A DNA stretch of 41,775 bases, from NCBI RefSeq assembly GCF_016902535.1, contig NZ_JACSNY010000016.1:1-41775 (forward strand), read 5' to 3'. The translations under genes were made by a program, and so were the position numbers. The notes below the pieces were generated by a model, which made no database searches, had not been told where the DNA came from, and saw only the letters and a program-made list of their open reading frames with translations. Source of the stretch: Anaerotignum lactatifermentans. GTDB lineage: Bacteria; Bacillota; Clostridia; Lachnospirales; Anaerotignaceae. Below, in pieces: positions 14,254 through 22,135 of the stretch (position 1 is its first letter; each line of letters begins with the position of its first letter).

Positions 14254-16044
14254 TTAGGCACCTGCGTCCTCCTGTTCGTATTCCAGCACCGGGCGTTCCT
14301 TAGGGAACCACATGGTCATGGTGGTACCCTTGCCGTATTCGCTTTCCGCCGTCAGCCTGCCGCCGTGACTTTCCATGATTTCCTTGGCAATGGCCAGCCC
14401 CAGGCCGGTGCCGCCCATGGCACGGCTGCGTGCCTTATCCACACGATAGAACCGTTCAAAGATTCGCGGCAGATCCTCTCTGGAGATACCCATCCCCGTA
14501 TCCTTTACGGAAATCTTGTAATAGGTATCGTCCTCGGAAATATAAATTTTGATCTTTGCCTGATCCAGACTGTATTTGATGGCGTTGGTAACGATATTGT
14601 TCACTACCTGGCCCACCCGGTCTCTGTCGCCGAAAATGATGACTTCCTTCTCGTAGGGCTCAAAGGTCAGTTCCTGATGCTTCGCCTCGGCATGGATCTT
14701 GTTCTGGCGCACCATTGTCTCCAGGAACTCGTTCATGTCGATCTCGGAAATAGACAGACGTACCTGCTTGTTGTCAAAGCGGGAAAGCTGCAGCAGATCC
14801 CGTACCAAAAAGGCCATACGGTCTGCCTCGCTGTCCACAATGGCCAGAAATTCCATGGCCGTTTCCCGATCGTCGATGGCGCCTTCCATGAGGGTTTCTG
14901 TGTAGCTCTTGACGGTGGTCAAAGGCGTCCGCAGCTCATGGGACACATTCGCCACAAATTCCTTTCGCATATCGTCCAGCTTTTTCTGCTCCGTAACGTC
15001 CTGAAGTACCACCACAACGCCGTCGATTTCCTCTTTCGCGTTGTAATAAGGCGAGAAGATGGCGTTGAGGAACTGTTTTTCCACAGGGAAGGTCACCTTT
15101 TTCGAAGGCTCGTTGCCCATATCCAGATAAACACCGGAATTGATGTCGTACTGCCGGATAAAATGGGAAAAATCCATATCCAGCTTTTCCACCTGAAGCA
15201 TTTCCTCCGCCGCCGTATTGGCCAGCATCAGATCGCCGTCTTTGTCAAAGGAAATGACACCGTCACTCATATTATGCAGAATAATTTCCAGACGGTTCTT
15301 TTCCTTGGAGATTTCCCGCATATTCTTGCGCAGTTCCGCCGCCATGTTGTTAAAGCTGCTGGTCAGCTGGCCGATCTCATCGGCACTGCGCACTTTCAGG
15401 CTCTGATTCAAATTGCCCTCCGCCATATTTTTGGCGCCTCTGGTCAGGGCCAAAATGGGCCCCGTCAGCGTCTGGGCGAAAACATAGCCCATGATGGCCG
15501 CCAACAGCAGGGCAATGGCCACCGCCGCCACAATGATCTTTGTGGTCTCGTCAAGGCTGCTCTGCATATCGCTGGCATCCAGCCGGGTATAAATAATATA
15601 CTGTATGCTCTCATCCTCACCCCGGATGGGTACGGCGTAGCTCATCCATTCCTTCAAAAGGCCAAAGGAGTCCGTGCTCTTTTTGCCTGTGGAAAAAGAG
15701 GCCGCGCCATTCATCCCGGAGATGATGGCCTGATCCGTATACTGGGGATAGGGCGCCTGAAGCGCCGTTGTGGAAGCGATGGTTTCCCCCTGGGCATTGA
15801 GGATATTGCCCTGAATCCCCACGGCATTGGTCACCGTCAGCTGGAGGGCATCCTGGAACCGGTCTTCCTCTACGCCCTCGATGACCTGCTCCTGAATTTT
15901 TTCCGCGTACAGCTCCAGCTGTTCTCTGGATTTATTCACTTCGATATTTCTGAGGCTCAGCAGGATATAAGTCCCGCTGACGATCATAACGATCAGCACC
16001 AGTCCCAGATACATGATAATCAATTTCCATTTAATGCTGCGCAA
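14254..16044 (-). CDS. walK: Sensor histidine kinase WalK
   Basis: A 596-residue membrane kinase. Order of domains: membrane helix 1 (about 9-29), extracytoplasmic sensor (about 30-172), membrane helix 2 (about 173-193), HAMP (about 190-245, LTGPILALTRGAKNMAEGNLNQ), PAS (about 250-350, with ILHNMSDGVISFDKDGDLMLAN), HisKA with H-box VSHELRTPLTTVKSY, and HATPase with N-box NIVTNAIKYS, DTGMGIS and GGTGLGLAIAK. It phosphorylates WalR and couples cell-wall state to hydrolase expression. The start is TTG after GGAGTGGGG; it follows walR by 18 bp. Confidence 0.93.
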   Translation of the reverse strand: MRSIKWKLIIMYLGLVLIVMIVSGTYILLSLRNIEVNKSREQLELYAEKIQEQVIEGVEEDRFQDALQLTVTNAVGIQGNILNAQGETIASTTALQAPYPQYTDQAIISGMNGAASFSTGKKSTDSFGLLKEWMSYAVPIRGEDESIQYIIYTRLDASDMQSSLDETTKIIVAAVAIALLLAAIMGYVFAQTLTGPILALTRGAKNMAEGNLNQSLKVRSADEIGQLTSSFNNMAAELRKNMREISKEKNRLEIILHNMSDGVISFDKDGDLMLANTAAEEMLQVEKLDMDFSHFIRQYDINSGVYLDMGNEPSKKVTFPVEKQFLNAIFSPYYNAKEEIDGVVVVLQDVTEQKKLDDMRKEFVANVSHELRTPLTTVKSYTETLMEGAIDDRETAMEFLAIVDSEADRMAFLVRDLLQLSRFDNKQVRLSISEIDMNEFLETMVRQNKIHAEAKHQELTFEPYEKEVIIFGDRDRVGQVVNNIVTNAIKYSLDQAKIKIYISEDDTYYKISVKDTGMGISREDLPRIFERFYRVDKARSRAMGGTGLGLAIAKEIMESHGGRLTAESEYGKGTTMTMWFPKERPVLEYEQEDAGA

Positions 16045-16062
16045 TGGTCCCCACTCCGTTTA

Positions 16063-16755
16063 TCAACAATCAAAATAATAGCCAACGCCTCTTTTGGTCA
16101 GGATATAAACAGGTTTGCCGGGGTCATCCTCGATTTTCTCCCGCAGTCTGCGGATGGTTACATCCACAGTCCGCACATCCCCGAAATATTCATATCCCCA
16201 GACCTTCTCCAGCAGTACCTCCCGGGAAAAGATCTGGCCCTTCTGCTGGATCAGGAATTTCAAAAGCTCAAATTCCCGCAGCGTCAGATCCAGTACCTTA
16301 TCGCCCTTTTTGACCTCGTAGCGGTCCGCGTTCAGGGTCAGTCCGCCCACCTTAGAAACATGATTGTCTGTGCCGCCGGCCTCCTGAAGCGCCGCCACTT
16401 TGCGCAGATTGGCCTTGACTCTGGCCATCAGTTCCCGCACACCAAAGGGCTTTGTCACATAGTCGTCGGCCCCCATTTCCAGCCCCAGCACCTTATCCAC
16501 TTCCTCGGCTCTGGCCGTCAGCATAATGATGGGGGTATGCTTTTTCTCCCGGATCTTGCGGCAGGCCTCATAGCCGTCCATTTTCGGCATCATGATATCC
16601 AAAAGGATCAGGTCCGGGTTTTCCTCAAAGGTCTTTTTTACCCCTTCCTCGCCGTCAGCGGCGGTGAGGACCTGATACCCTTCTTTTTTCAGGTTAAAAG
16701 CGATGATATCCACAATATTTTTCTCATCATCTACGATCAATACTTTTTTGTCCAT
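16063..16755 (-). CDS. walR: OmpR/PhoB-family response regulator WalR
   Basis: A 230-residue response regulator. Receiver: DD in VLIVDDEKNIVD (residues 5-16), phosphoacceptor Asp in LILLDIMMPKMDG (near 54) and Lys in VTKPFGVREL (near 103). The winged-helix domain (about 130-230) ends with DVTIRRLREKIEDDPGKPVYILTKRGVGYYF. The pairing with walK, yycH and yycI identifies it as WalR rather than PhoP, although both recognise similar tandem repeats. Promoter TTTACT-17-TATAAT at 16799-16827. Confidence 0.94.
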   Translation of the reverse strand: MDKKVLIVDDEKNIVDIIAFNLKKEGYQVLTAADGEEGVKKTFEENPDLILLDIMMPKMDGYEACRKIREKKHTPIIMLTARAEEVDKVLGLEMGADDYVTKPFGVRELMARVKANLRKVAALQEAGGTDNHVSKVGGLTLNADRYEVKKGDKVLDLTLREFELLKFLIQQKGQIFSREVLLEKVWGYEYFGDVRTVDVTIRRLREKIEDDPGKPVYILTKRGVGYYFDC

Positions 16756-16798
16756 TCTTCCGATACTCCCTTCAGAATCAACTTTTTCCCTAAATTTT

Positions 16799-16827
16799 AT
16801 TATACTAAAGCCAGAGAAAAAAGTAAA
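16799..16827 (-). promoter_or_regulatory. Sigma-A promoter of walRK
   Basis: Minus strand TTTACT (16827-16822), 17-bp spacer, perfect TATAAT (16804-16799), 43 bp before the walR start. Confidence 0.75.
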
Positions 16828-16876
16828 GGAGACCCGTCTTTTCCCCTTCGGAAAAAGACGCCGGAATTTCAGGCAC

Positions 16877-16958
16877 CTTCATAAGAAAACAAAGATTGCC
16901 GGAATCCTCTTCGTTGCAAGGATTCCGGCAATTCCATTTTGCTTGAAATTGTTTTCTT
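16877..16958. repeat. Dispersed palindromic repeat, copy B (82 bp)
   Basis: Same length and orientation as copy A (7212-7293). The first 17 bases, the segment around ATTGCCGGAATCCT, the segment ATTCCGGCAATTC and the last 12 bases (AATTGTTTTCTT) are identical to copy A. The inner loop differs in 10 of 13 positions. Inner stem GCCGGAATCC / GGATTCCGGC is perfect in this copy. Confidence 0.8.
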
Positions 16959-17060
16959 AAAGGGGAAACCGTTTTCGGCGCCATATTTTAAATACAGTTT
17001 TTTGATTGCAGAAGGAAGACCTTAAAGGTTCCATTTTTGATTCCGCTACATGTTCAGTCC

Positions 17061-17501
17061 TTACGGCATCCCCTTTCTTTTATGGAGATTCTCCAGAGCC
17101 TTTTGCAGCAGTCCTAAAAACTGCGCCGTCTCCTCGGCCGTCATCCCATACAGAAGGATTTCCTCCGCCTGTTGATCTATCCGCTGAAGTTCTTCCTCCA
17201 GAGACTGGCCCTTTTTTGTCAATACAATAATCCGCTTTCTAAGATCCTTGTTATCGGTGCTCCGCTCCACCAATCCCTTTCTTTCCAGCAGTTTAATGAT
17301 TTTTGATATTGTGGGTTTGGAAAGGCGCAGCCGCTCTATCAAATTTCCCGCCGTTACTTTTTCATGTGGGTGCCGCAGGATATATTGAATGATTCCCGAT
17401 TGACTGGAGGTCAGATCTATGGACTGCATCTTTTGATTCCGAAGCCATGTCACGGCGTTTCCAAGCTGGATCAGCAGTGTGCCCGCGTTTTCTTTCTTCA
17501 T
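17061..17501 (-). CDS. MarR family transcriptional regulator (operon partner of the MFS transporter)
   Basis: A 146-residue MarR-type winged helix protein. The recognition region is KVTAGNLIERLRLSKPTISKIIKLLERKGLVERSTDNKDLRKRIIVLTKKG (about residues 47-97), with the DxRxR-like wing DNKDLRKR. N- and C-terminal helices form the dimer arm. Its ATG overlaps the stop codon of the MFS gene (ATGA), so the two are translationally coupled. It may sense a substrate of the transporter; target unknown. Confidence 0.93.
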   Translation of the reverse strand: MKKENAGTLLIQLGNAVTWLRNQKMQSIDLTSSQSGIIQYILRHPHEKVTAGNLIERLRLSKPTISKIIKLLERKGLVERSTDNKDLRKRIIVLTKKGQSLEEELQRIDQQAEEILLYGMTAEETAQFLGLLQKALENLHKRKGMP

Positions 17502-18712
17502 ACGCTTTCCTCTGCCCTTCTCATCTGCCCGTTATCATTTGCCAAAAAACATGCCTTTCTCCCACGATAATACCGGTCTGTATAGACCGCATACACAATA
17601 CCACCCACAATATAAGCCGCCGCTGTCAGCGCAAAGCCCTTCTGCAGGCCAATGGACTCCTGCAAACATCCCATCAGCAGAGAGCCAATCCCAATGCCAA
17701 TATCATAGGAAAGCAAATAGGTGGCATTGGCGACACCCCTTTCCGGCGCCGGTGTGGTCCCTGTTACGAAGGACTGGAACAACGGCTGGACAATGCCGTA
17801 TCCCAGACCAAAAAGGAACCCTGCCGCCAGCATATGGATTCCCGTAGACAAAAACAAATAGCTGGCCATCGTAAGAATCAGAAGTACCAGACTGACATAC
17901 ACCAGAATACGGTGTTTTCCGGCATCAATCATTTTTTGCGTGGATAATTTGGAAAGCAGCATCCCAATAACAAGGCAGATATAAAAATAGGGCAGCACCG
18001 ACATCAGATTCTTCTCCTGTGCCAAAATGGAGGAATACGCGATCACGGCGCCATAGGGAATCATCAGAAATGTCATATTTGCCATAAAAGGAAGTGCCGG
18101 CTTATGAATGGAGTCCCGCAGGGAAAATTTTTTCCGCTCCGTCCTGGGATAGCGGATCTTGCAGCAGGATACACACAGCAGCGCAATCAGGGCAATGGCG
18201 AAAACCGTCAGAAAGGATGCCTTACTGCTCAGACGGTTCTGCACCTGGATTCCCACATAGGGCCCTGCCGCCATGCCGATGGAAATGGTAAAGGCAAATC
18301 TGCTGATGCCTTCCGTAATCTTCGACGGAGGCAGCACATCCCCCGCCAGCGTCATTGTGGCGGAACCGCAGACAGAATATACCGCACCCATATATAACCT
18401 GATTATAATCAGAAGGCCGAATACGGGAAAAACGATAAATCCGGGAAAAGACAGGCAAAACAACGCCAAAAACAGCAAATATACCCGGTAACGATTAAAA
18501 TTATCCAGCAAATACCCTGCCACCGGACGAAACAGAATCGTGGAAATGGACATGGCCGTCAGTACCATACCCACCTTCGAACCGGTAATGCCGATTTCCT
18601 GGCAATAGACGGGAATGATGGGGATTGATGCGTAAAATGCCGCCAAGACCAACAGGTTGGTAATAAACAGCAGTATAAAATTTCTGTTCCATATTTTTTT
18701 CGCTGGTTCCAT
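17498..18712 (-). CDS. MFS transporter, drug-efflux type
   Basis: A 404-residue membrane protein with about 12 hydrophobic segments. The first is WNRNFILLFITNLLVLAAFYASIPIIPVY, followed by the loop-2/3 area GMVLTAMSISTILFRPVAGYLLDNFNRYRVYL typical of MFS_1. A central cytosolic loop (about 190-210) is rich in K/R. The start at 18712 (MEPAKKIW) has AAAGGAG about 10 bases upstream. Expression is likely controlled by a MarR operator covering the transcription start. Substrate unknown; flanking MarR regulators suggest a toxic compound. Confidence 0.93.
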   Translation of the reverse strand: MEPAKKIWNRNFILLFITNLLVLAAFYASIPIIPVYCQEIGITGSKVGMVLTAMSISTILFRPVAGYLLDNFNRYRVYLLFLALFCLSFPGFIVFPVFGLLIIIRLYMGAVYSVCGSATMTLAGDVLPPSKITEGISRFAFTISIGMAAGPYVGIQVQNRLSSKASFLTVFAIALIALLCVSCCKIRYPRTERKKFSLRDSIHKPALPFMANMTFLMIPYGAVIAYSSILAQEKNLMSVLPYFYICLVIGMLLSKLSTQKMIDAGKHRILVYVSLVLLILTMASYLFLSTGIHMLAAGFLFGLGYGIVQPLFQSFVTGTTPAPERGVANATYLLSYDIGIGIGSLLMGCLQESIGLQKGFALTAAAYIVGGIVYAVYTDRYYRGRKACFLANDNGQMRRAEESV

Positions 18713-18742
18713 ATAAATACATCTCCTTTGGTTCTTTAAAAC

Positions 18743-18760
18743 TAGTGGCAACTGCCACTA
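18743..18760. promoter_or_regulatory. MarR operator site 1 (MFS side)
   Basis: TAGTGGCA-AC-TGCCACTA, two perfect 8-bp arms around a 2-bp centre. It begins 5 bp downstream of the MFS -10 box, over the presumed start of transcription. 15 of 18 bases match site 2. Confidence 0.75.
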
Positions 18761-18765
18761 TTTTT

Positions 18766-18794
18766 AATATAGCAAAAAAGGAGAGTTTCGTCAA
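18766..18794 (-). promoter_or_regulatory. Sigma-A promoter of the MFS-marR operon
   Basis: Minus strand TTGACG (18794-18789), 17-bp spacer, TATATT (18771-18766). It is back to back with the divergent marR promoter; the two -35 boxes are 7 bp apart. Confidence 0.8.
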
Positions 18795-18798
18795 TATC

Positions 18799-18816
18799 CA
18801 GTTGCAACTGCCACCA
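18799..18816. promoter_or_regulatory. MarR operator site 2 (divergent marR side)
   Basis: CAGTTGCAACTGCCACCA overlaps the -35 box of the plus-strand marR gene and lies next to the MFS -35. It differs from site 1 at three positions. Confidence 0.7.
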
Positions 18817-18830
18817 GTTTGGAGTATAAT
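18802..18830 (+). promoter_or_regulatory. Sigma-A promoter of the divergent marR gene
   Basis: TTGCAA (18802-18807), 17-bp spacer, perfect TATAAT (18825-18830), 26 bp before the start codon. Confidence 0.8.
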
Positions 18831-18856
18831 TATTTCGAGCAAAGGAGGTTTTCATA

Positions 18857-19291
18857 ATGCCCGATATTACAAACAGTCCCTTTAAATCCGTTTCTATCTT
18901 ATACCGGAAATCGCATATCTGGCTGAATAACGCCTGTTTACAGTATGGGCTGACAGCGGCGCAGGCGGTCGTTATCCTCATTATCTGCGACTTTAAGACG
19001 CTGACACAGGATGAGATCACAAAACGTCTGGCACTGGACAAAAGCGTCATCGCTAAGACAGTCACAAAGCTGGAAGAGCTTGGTTTCCTGGTCCGCTCCA
19101 CCAACGCCAGAGACAAACGAACCTACGATATTTCTCCCACAGAAAAATCCTGGCAGATCTATCCGTTTATCAAAGAACAGATCGAAGTCAGCTTTCAGCG
19201 CATGACGTCCTCCATGACAAAAAAGGAACAGGCGCAGTTTCAGCGGCTGCTGGCAAAGGCGGCCGACGCAGCCATTGATTTTGGGGAATAA
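18857..19291 (+). CDS. MarR family transcriptional regulator (divergent)
   Basis: A 144-residue MarR protein. The winged helix (about residues 50-100) is TQDEITKRLALDKSVIAKTVTKLEELGFLVRSTNARDKRTYDISPTEKS, with a wing carrying ARDKRTY. AAAGGAGG precedes the ATG. Its promoter carries operator site 2, so it probably represses itself and the MFS operon through the two sites. It is only distantly similar to the MarR at 17061-17501, so this locus has two different sensors for one pump. Confidence 0.93.
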   Translation: MPDITNSPFKSVSILYRKSHIWLNNACLQYGLTAAQAVVILIICDFKTLTQDEITKRLALDKSVIAKTVTKLEELGFLVRSTNARDKRTYDISPTEKSWQIYPFIKEQIEVSFQRMTSSMTKKEQAQFQRLLAKAADAAIDFGE

Positions 19292-19316
19292 GCATCTCCC
19301 TAGGCCTCTCAAATAG

Positions 19317-19353
19317 AAAAAGGAGCTCTTTTCTCTAAGAAGGCTCCTTTTTT
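19317..19353 (+). terminator. Terminator of the divergent marR gene
   Basis: AAAAAGGAGC pairs with GCTCCTTTTTT around a partly self-complementary loop, 25 bp after the stop codon. Confidence 0.8.
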
Positions 19354-19361
19354 CCGGATAT

Positions 19362-19433
19362 TTATAATAAAACAAAAAATCGCTGGAATTCCTTCCGTTC
19401 ACAGGAAAGAATTCCAGCGGTTCTATTTTTTAG
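19362..19433. repeat. Degenerate palindromic repeat copy C, likely also the pgi terminator
   Basis: The order AAAACAAA, then CGCTGGAATTCCTT (19381-19394), then AAGAATTCCAGCG (19407-19419), then TTCTATTTTTT follows the pattern of copies A and B, with compensating changes in the inner stem. The outer right arm is missing. On the minus strand the hairpin is followed by an A/T-rich run (GATTTTTTG), 37 bp after the pgi stop codon, so it can terminate pgi. Confidence 0.55.
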
Positions 19434-19469
19434 AAACCCTTTACGGCCCCTAAATCATTGTTCTAAAGA

Positions 19470-20807
19470 TCAATCCGCCAGACGTTTCTCCAGCGCTTCT
19501 TTCATGTCCTCATAACCGGGCTTGCCCAGCAGCGCGAACATATTTTTCTTGTATGCCTCTACGCCGGGCTGGTTGAAGGGGTTCACATCCAGCAGATAGC
19601 CGCTGATGCCTACTGCCTTCTCAAAGAAATATACCAGCGCACCGAAGTGCCATGCGTCCATGCGGTCCATTTCCACTACCATATTGGGTACGCCGCCGTC
19701 CATATGGGCCAGCATCGTGCCGGCAAAGGCCTTGCTGTTGACAAACTGCATATCTTTCGCCGCCAGGAAATTCAGGCCGTCCAGATCCTCTTTATCAAAG
19801 GGAACCAATACGGTGGACTTGGGTTCCTTGCACCACAGAACGGTTTCGAAGAAATACCGTCCGCCCTCCTGAATGAACTGACCAATGGAATGCAGGTCTG
19901 TGGAGAAGTTGGCAGATACAGGGAATACACCCTTGCCGTCCTTGCCTTCGCTTTCGGCATACAGCTGTTTGAACCATTCGCCGAAGGAAGTCATATGCGG
20001 TTCATAGTTTGCCAGAATCTCAATGGTCTTGCCCTGTTTGTAGAACAGGTTTCTTGCAGCCGCATACTGATAGCAGGGGTTCTCCGCCAGTTCCGGATTG
20101 CCGTAAGCCTCCATAGCCCACTGCGCACCTTCCATGACCTTGTCGATATCTACGCCGGCAACTGCCATCGCCAGCAGGCCTACTGCCGTCAGAACAGTGA
20201 ATCTGCCGCCGATGTCATCGGGGATCACAAAGGTTTCATAGCCCTCTGTATTGCACATGGTCTTTAAAGCGCCTTTGGCTCTGTCTGTGGTAGCATAAAT
20301 TCTGTCTGCCGCCCCTTCCTTGCCGTATTTTGTCTCCAGCAGCTGCTTGAAGATACGGAAGGCGATGGCAGGCTCCGTGGTGGTGCCGGATTTGGAAATG
20401 ACATTTACGGAAAAATCACGATTGCCCAGAATCCCCAGAATATCATTCAGATAAGCGGAACTGATATTGTTGCCCACAAAATAGATATCCGGTGTGGATT
20501 TTGTCTTATCCTCGTTATAGAAAGGGGATTTGATGAAATCCAGCGCCGTTCTGGTGCCCAGATAAGAACCGCCGATGCCGATGACAATCAGTACCTGGCT
20601 CTGCTTCTGGATCTTTTCCGCCGCCTTTTTGATCCGGTCAAATTCTTCCTTGTCGTAAGCCTGGGGCCAGTCCACCCAGCCTACGAAATCGTTTCCCTTA
20701 CCTGTTTTCTGATGCAGGTCAAAATGCGCCTTGCGCACATCCTTGCGCAGGGCAAGGATATCCTCTTTTTTCAGGGCGTCGCCCTTCATGGAAAATGTAA
20801 TGCTCAT
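19470..20807 (-). CDS. pgi: Glucose-6-phosphate isomerase
   Basis: A 445-residue cytosolic enzyme interconverting glucose 6-phosphate and fructose 6-phosphate in glycolysis. Two SIS domains carry [17 protein letters not shown] (about residues 75-91), [14 protein letters not shown] (about 138-151), [15 protein letters not shown] and the C-terminal [17 protein letters not shown] with the catalytic-region Lys. Length is typical of the Firmicutes form (about 450). GAGGAGGAG lies before the ATG. It follows the LysM-G5 gene by 48 bp and may be read through from it. Confidence 0.97.
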   Translation of the reverse strand: MSITFSMKGDALKKEDILALRKDVRKAHFDLHQKTGKGNDFVGWVDWPQAYDKEEFDRIKKAAEKIQKQSQVLIVIGIGGSYLGTRTALDFIKSPFYNEDKTKSTPDIYFVGNNISSAYLNDILGILGNRDFSVNVISKSGTTTEPAIAFRIFKQLLETKYGKEGAADRIYATTDRAKGALKTMCNTEGYETFVIPDDIGGRFTVLTAVGLLAMAVAGVDIDKVMEGAQWAMEAYGNPELAENPCYQYAAARNLFYKQGKTIEILANYEPHMTSFGEWFKQLYAESEGKDGKGVFPVSANFSTDLHSIGQFIQEGGRYFFETVLWCKEPKSTVLVPFDKEDLDGLNFLAAKDMQFVNSKAFAGTMLAHMDGGVPNMVVEMDRMDAWHFGALVYFFEKAVGISGYLLDVNPFNQPGVEAYKKNMFALLGKPGYEDMKEALEKRLAD

Positions 20808-20855
20808 AGCTAACTCCTCCTCTTTTTCTTATGTTGTCCCCATATTTTCATTCTA

Positions 20856-21962
20856 TTACAAAGTACCCCTTACAATGATCTCCGGTACCGCCTCGGTAAT
20901 CACTTCTTTGGATACTTCTTTTTCCTCTGTAATAAAGCCATTGATGCGGGTAATCTGGATGGTGCTCTTTTTCTGGCCGTCCTTGCCCTGCTGGATCACC
21001 TTCTGGTAGGAAGAAGGCTTTGTATTATCCTGCTGATACTCATAGGTCTTTTTCTCCACTGTGGTCAGCACCTGTGTTTCCACGGATTTTACGGAAACCA
21101 TGGGCTCATCCACAATGACATTCAGCACCTGCCCCACATAGATAGGGGTAGAAACGGTCATGCCTTCATTGGCCGCCAGCAGTTCTTCCGTGGTCATATC
21201 ATATTCCGCGGCGATCTTTGCCAGACCGTCTCCCGTCTGCACCGTATAGGTCTGGGTCACAGGTGTGGTGCCCGTCAGCACATTCAGCGCCTCCTCTACG
21301 GACAAAATCTCTTCCGAATCCACAAACTGGCTCTGGATCTCCACTGTTTCCACAAAACTGATCTCCGCGTTGGAGGTTTCGTCCTGCGGCAGATAAGGCT
21401 CCTTCAGCTGTTCCAGTACCTGCTCCGCTTCCGTCTGTGTCGCCAGAGGCGTTACAGCGCCGCCGTCCACAAAGATCACAGACGCCTGCACCTTATAAGT
21501 AACCGCGTTTCTCAGCTGGGGCAGCAGGTATTCCATAGTGCAGACCTGGCTTTTTTTGTCTCCGCCGATATGTATTTTTTCTACGGTAATGGTCTCATTG
21601 ATCTGTACCGCCGTTCCTACGCTTTCGGCCAGCTGGGCCTCCAGCGTTTCCTTCAGTTTGGTATCTGTAATGGAGGTATCTTTCAAGATCCCCATGCTCT
21701 GGTCCGCCACAAAGACCTCCACGCCATTTTTCCGGAAGCAGACAAAAAGAACCACAAGAACCACCACTGCCGCCGCCAGAATCAATGTCTGTTTCGGCGA
21801 AAGCCGCTTGCCGCCGCCTTTATTGGCCGCAGAGACACGCCTCGGTTTTTTCTCCTTCCCCTTTTTTTCCTTTTTCCCGGAAGTTCTGACAGGCTTTCCG
21901 CCGCCGTAGGGTACTCGTTCCTCCCGTTTGGGGAACAGCTCTTTTTTATTTCGATCCGCCAC
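20856..21962 (-). CDS. Membrane-anchored LysM-G5 cell-wall protein
   Basis: A 368-residue protein. Residues 1-60 are a very basic cytosolic tail; a single membrane helix (about 62-80, TLILAAAVVVLVVLFVCF) places the rest outside. A LysM domain (about 245-288: YTVQTGDGLAKIAAEYDMTTEELLAAN ... VGQVLNV) binds peptidoglycan, and a G5 domain (about 290-366, ending PEIIVRGTL) closes the protein. Related clostridial proteins usually continue into an M23 peptidase or 3D domain; here none follows. The GTG at 21962 (GGGAGG 7 bases upstream) is the start, because the promoter -35 lies at 22032-22037. Confidence 0.9.
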   Translation of the reverse strand: MADRNKKELFPKREERVPYGGGKPVRTSGKKEKKGKEKKPRRVSAANKGGGKRLSPKQTLILAAAVVVLVVLFVCFRKNGVEVFVADQSMGILKDTSITDTKLKETLEAQLAESVGTAVQINETITVEKIHIGGDKKSQVCTMEYLLPQLRNAVTYKVQASVIFVDGGAVTPLATQTEAEQVLEQLKEPYLPQDETSNAEISFVETVEIQSQFVDSEEILSVEEALNVLTGTTPVTQTYTVQTGDGLAKIAAEYDMTTEELLAANEGMTVSTPIYVGQVLNVIVDEPMVSVKSVETQVLTTVEKKTYEYQQDNTKPSSYQKVIQQGKDGQKKSTIQITRINGFITEEKEVSKEVITEAVPEIIVRGTL

Positions 21963-22008
21963 CGTGACGCCTCCCTTCGAATGCAACATACTATATAAAT
22001 CACTTTTT

Positions 22009-22037
22009 ATTTTATGCCATCCCTTTGTGGATTGCAA
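22009..22037 (-). promoter_or_regulatory. Sigma-A promoter of the LysM-G5 gene
   Basis: Minus strand TTGCAA (22037-22032), 17-bp spacer, TAAAAT (22014-22009). It fixes the start codon to one of the downstream candidates. Confidence 0.65.
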
Positions 22038-22052
22038 GCAAAAGAAAAACCC

Positions 22053-22069
22053 TGTAAAAAAACTGTAAT
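22053..22069 (+). promoter_or_regulatory. WalR-like box upstream of the LysM-G5 gene
   Basis: TGTAAA-N5-TGTAAT on the plus strand, a full match to TGTWAH-N5-TGTWAH. It begins 16 bp upstream of the -35 box of the minus-strand LysM-G5 gene, in inverted orientation. The local DNA is A-rich, so chance is possible. Confidence 0.45.
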
Positions 22070-22087
22070 TTTTTCTCTGCCAGTATG

Positions 22088-22124
22088 CAAAAAAACAGGG
22101 CCTTCCCTTTTCGGAAAGCCCCGT
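22088..22124 (-). terminator. Terminator of the ispE-gntR operon
   Basis: On the minus strand ACGGGGCTTTCC pairs with GGGAAGGCCCTGT (some G-U pairs), followed by seven T residues, 12 bp after the gntR stop. Confidence 0.8.
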
Positions 22125-22135
22125 TGGTTCCTTTT

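Larger units (their letters stand above)
16756..17060. other. Intergenic region between marR and walR
   Basis: About 305 bp without a gene. It holds the walR promoter (16799-16827), an imperfect hairpin CGTCTTTTCC / GGAAAAAGACG at about 16834-16859 and palindromic repeat copy B (16877-16958). The remaining 100 bp next to the marR stop codon shows nothing recognisable. Confidence 0.6.

Noticed and set aside
13951-16884. A 977-codon open frame on the plus strand, antisense to walR, walK and the secreted-protein gene
   Set aside because: It lies opposite three genes with full domain signatures, starts inside one of them without a ribosome binding site, and its translation is rich in His, Leu and Gln with no recognisable domain. 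It is a shadow frame caused by codon bias.
21963-22037. Longer starts (TTG at 22037, ATG at 21989) for the LysM-G5 gene
   Set aside because: 22037 is inside the -35 box of its promoter, and neither has a ribosome binding site as good as that of the GTG at 21962.
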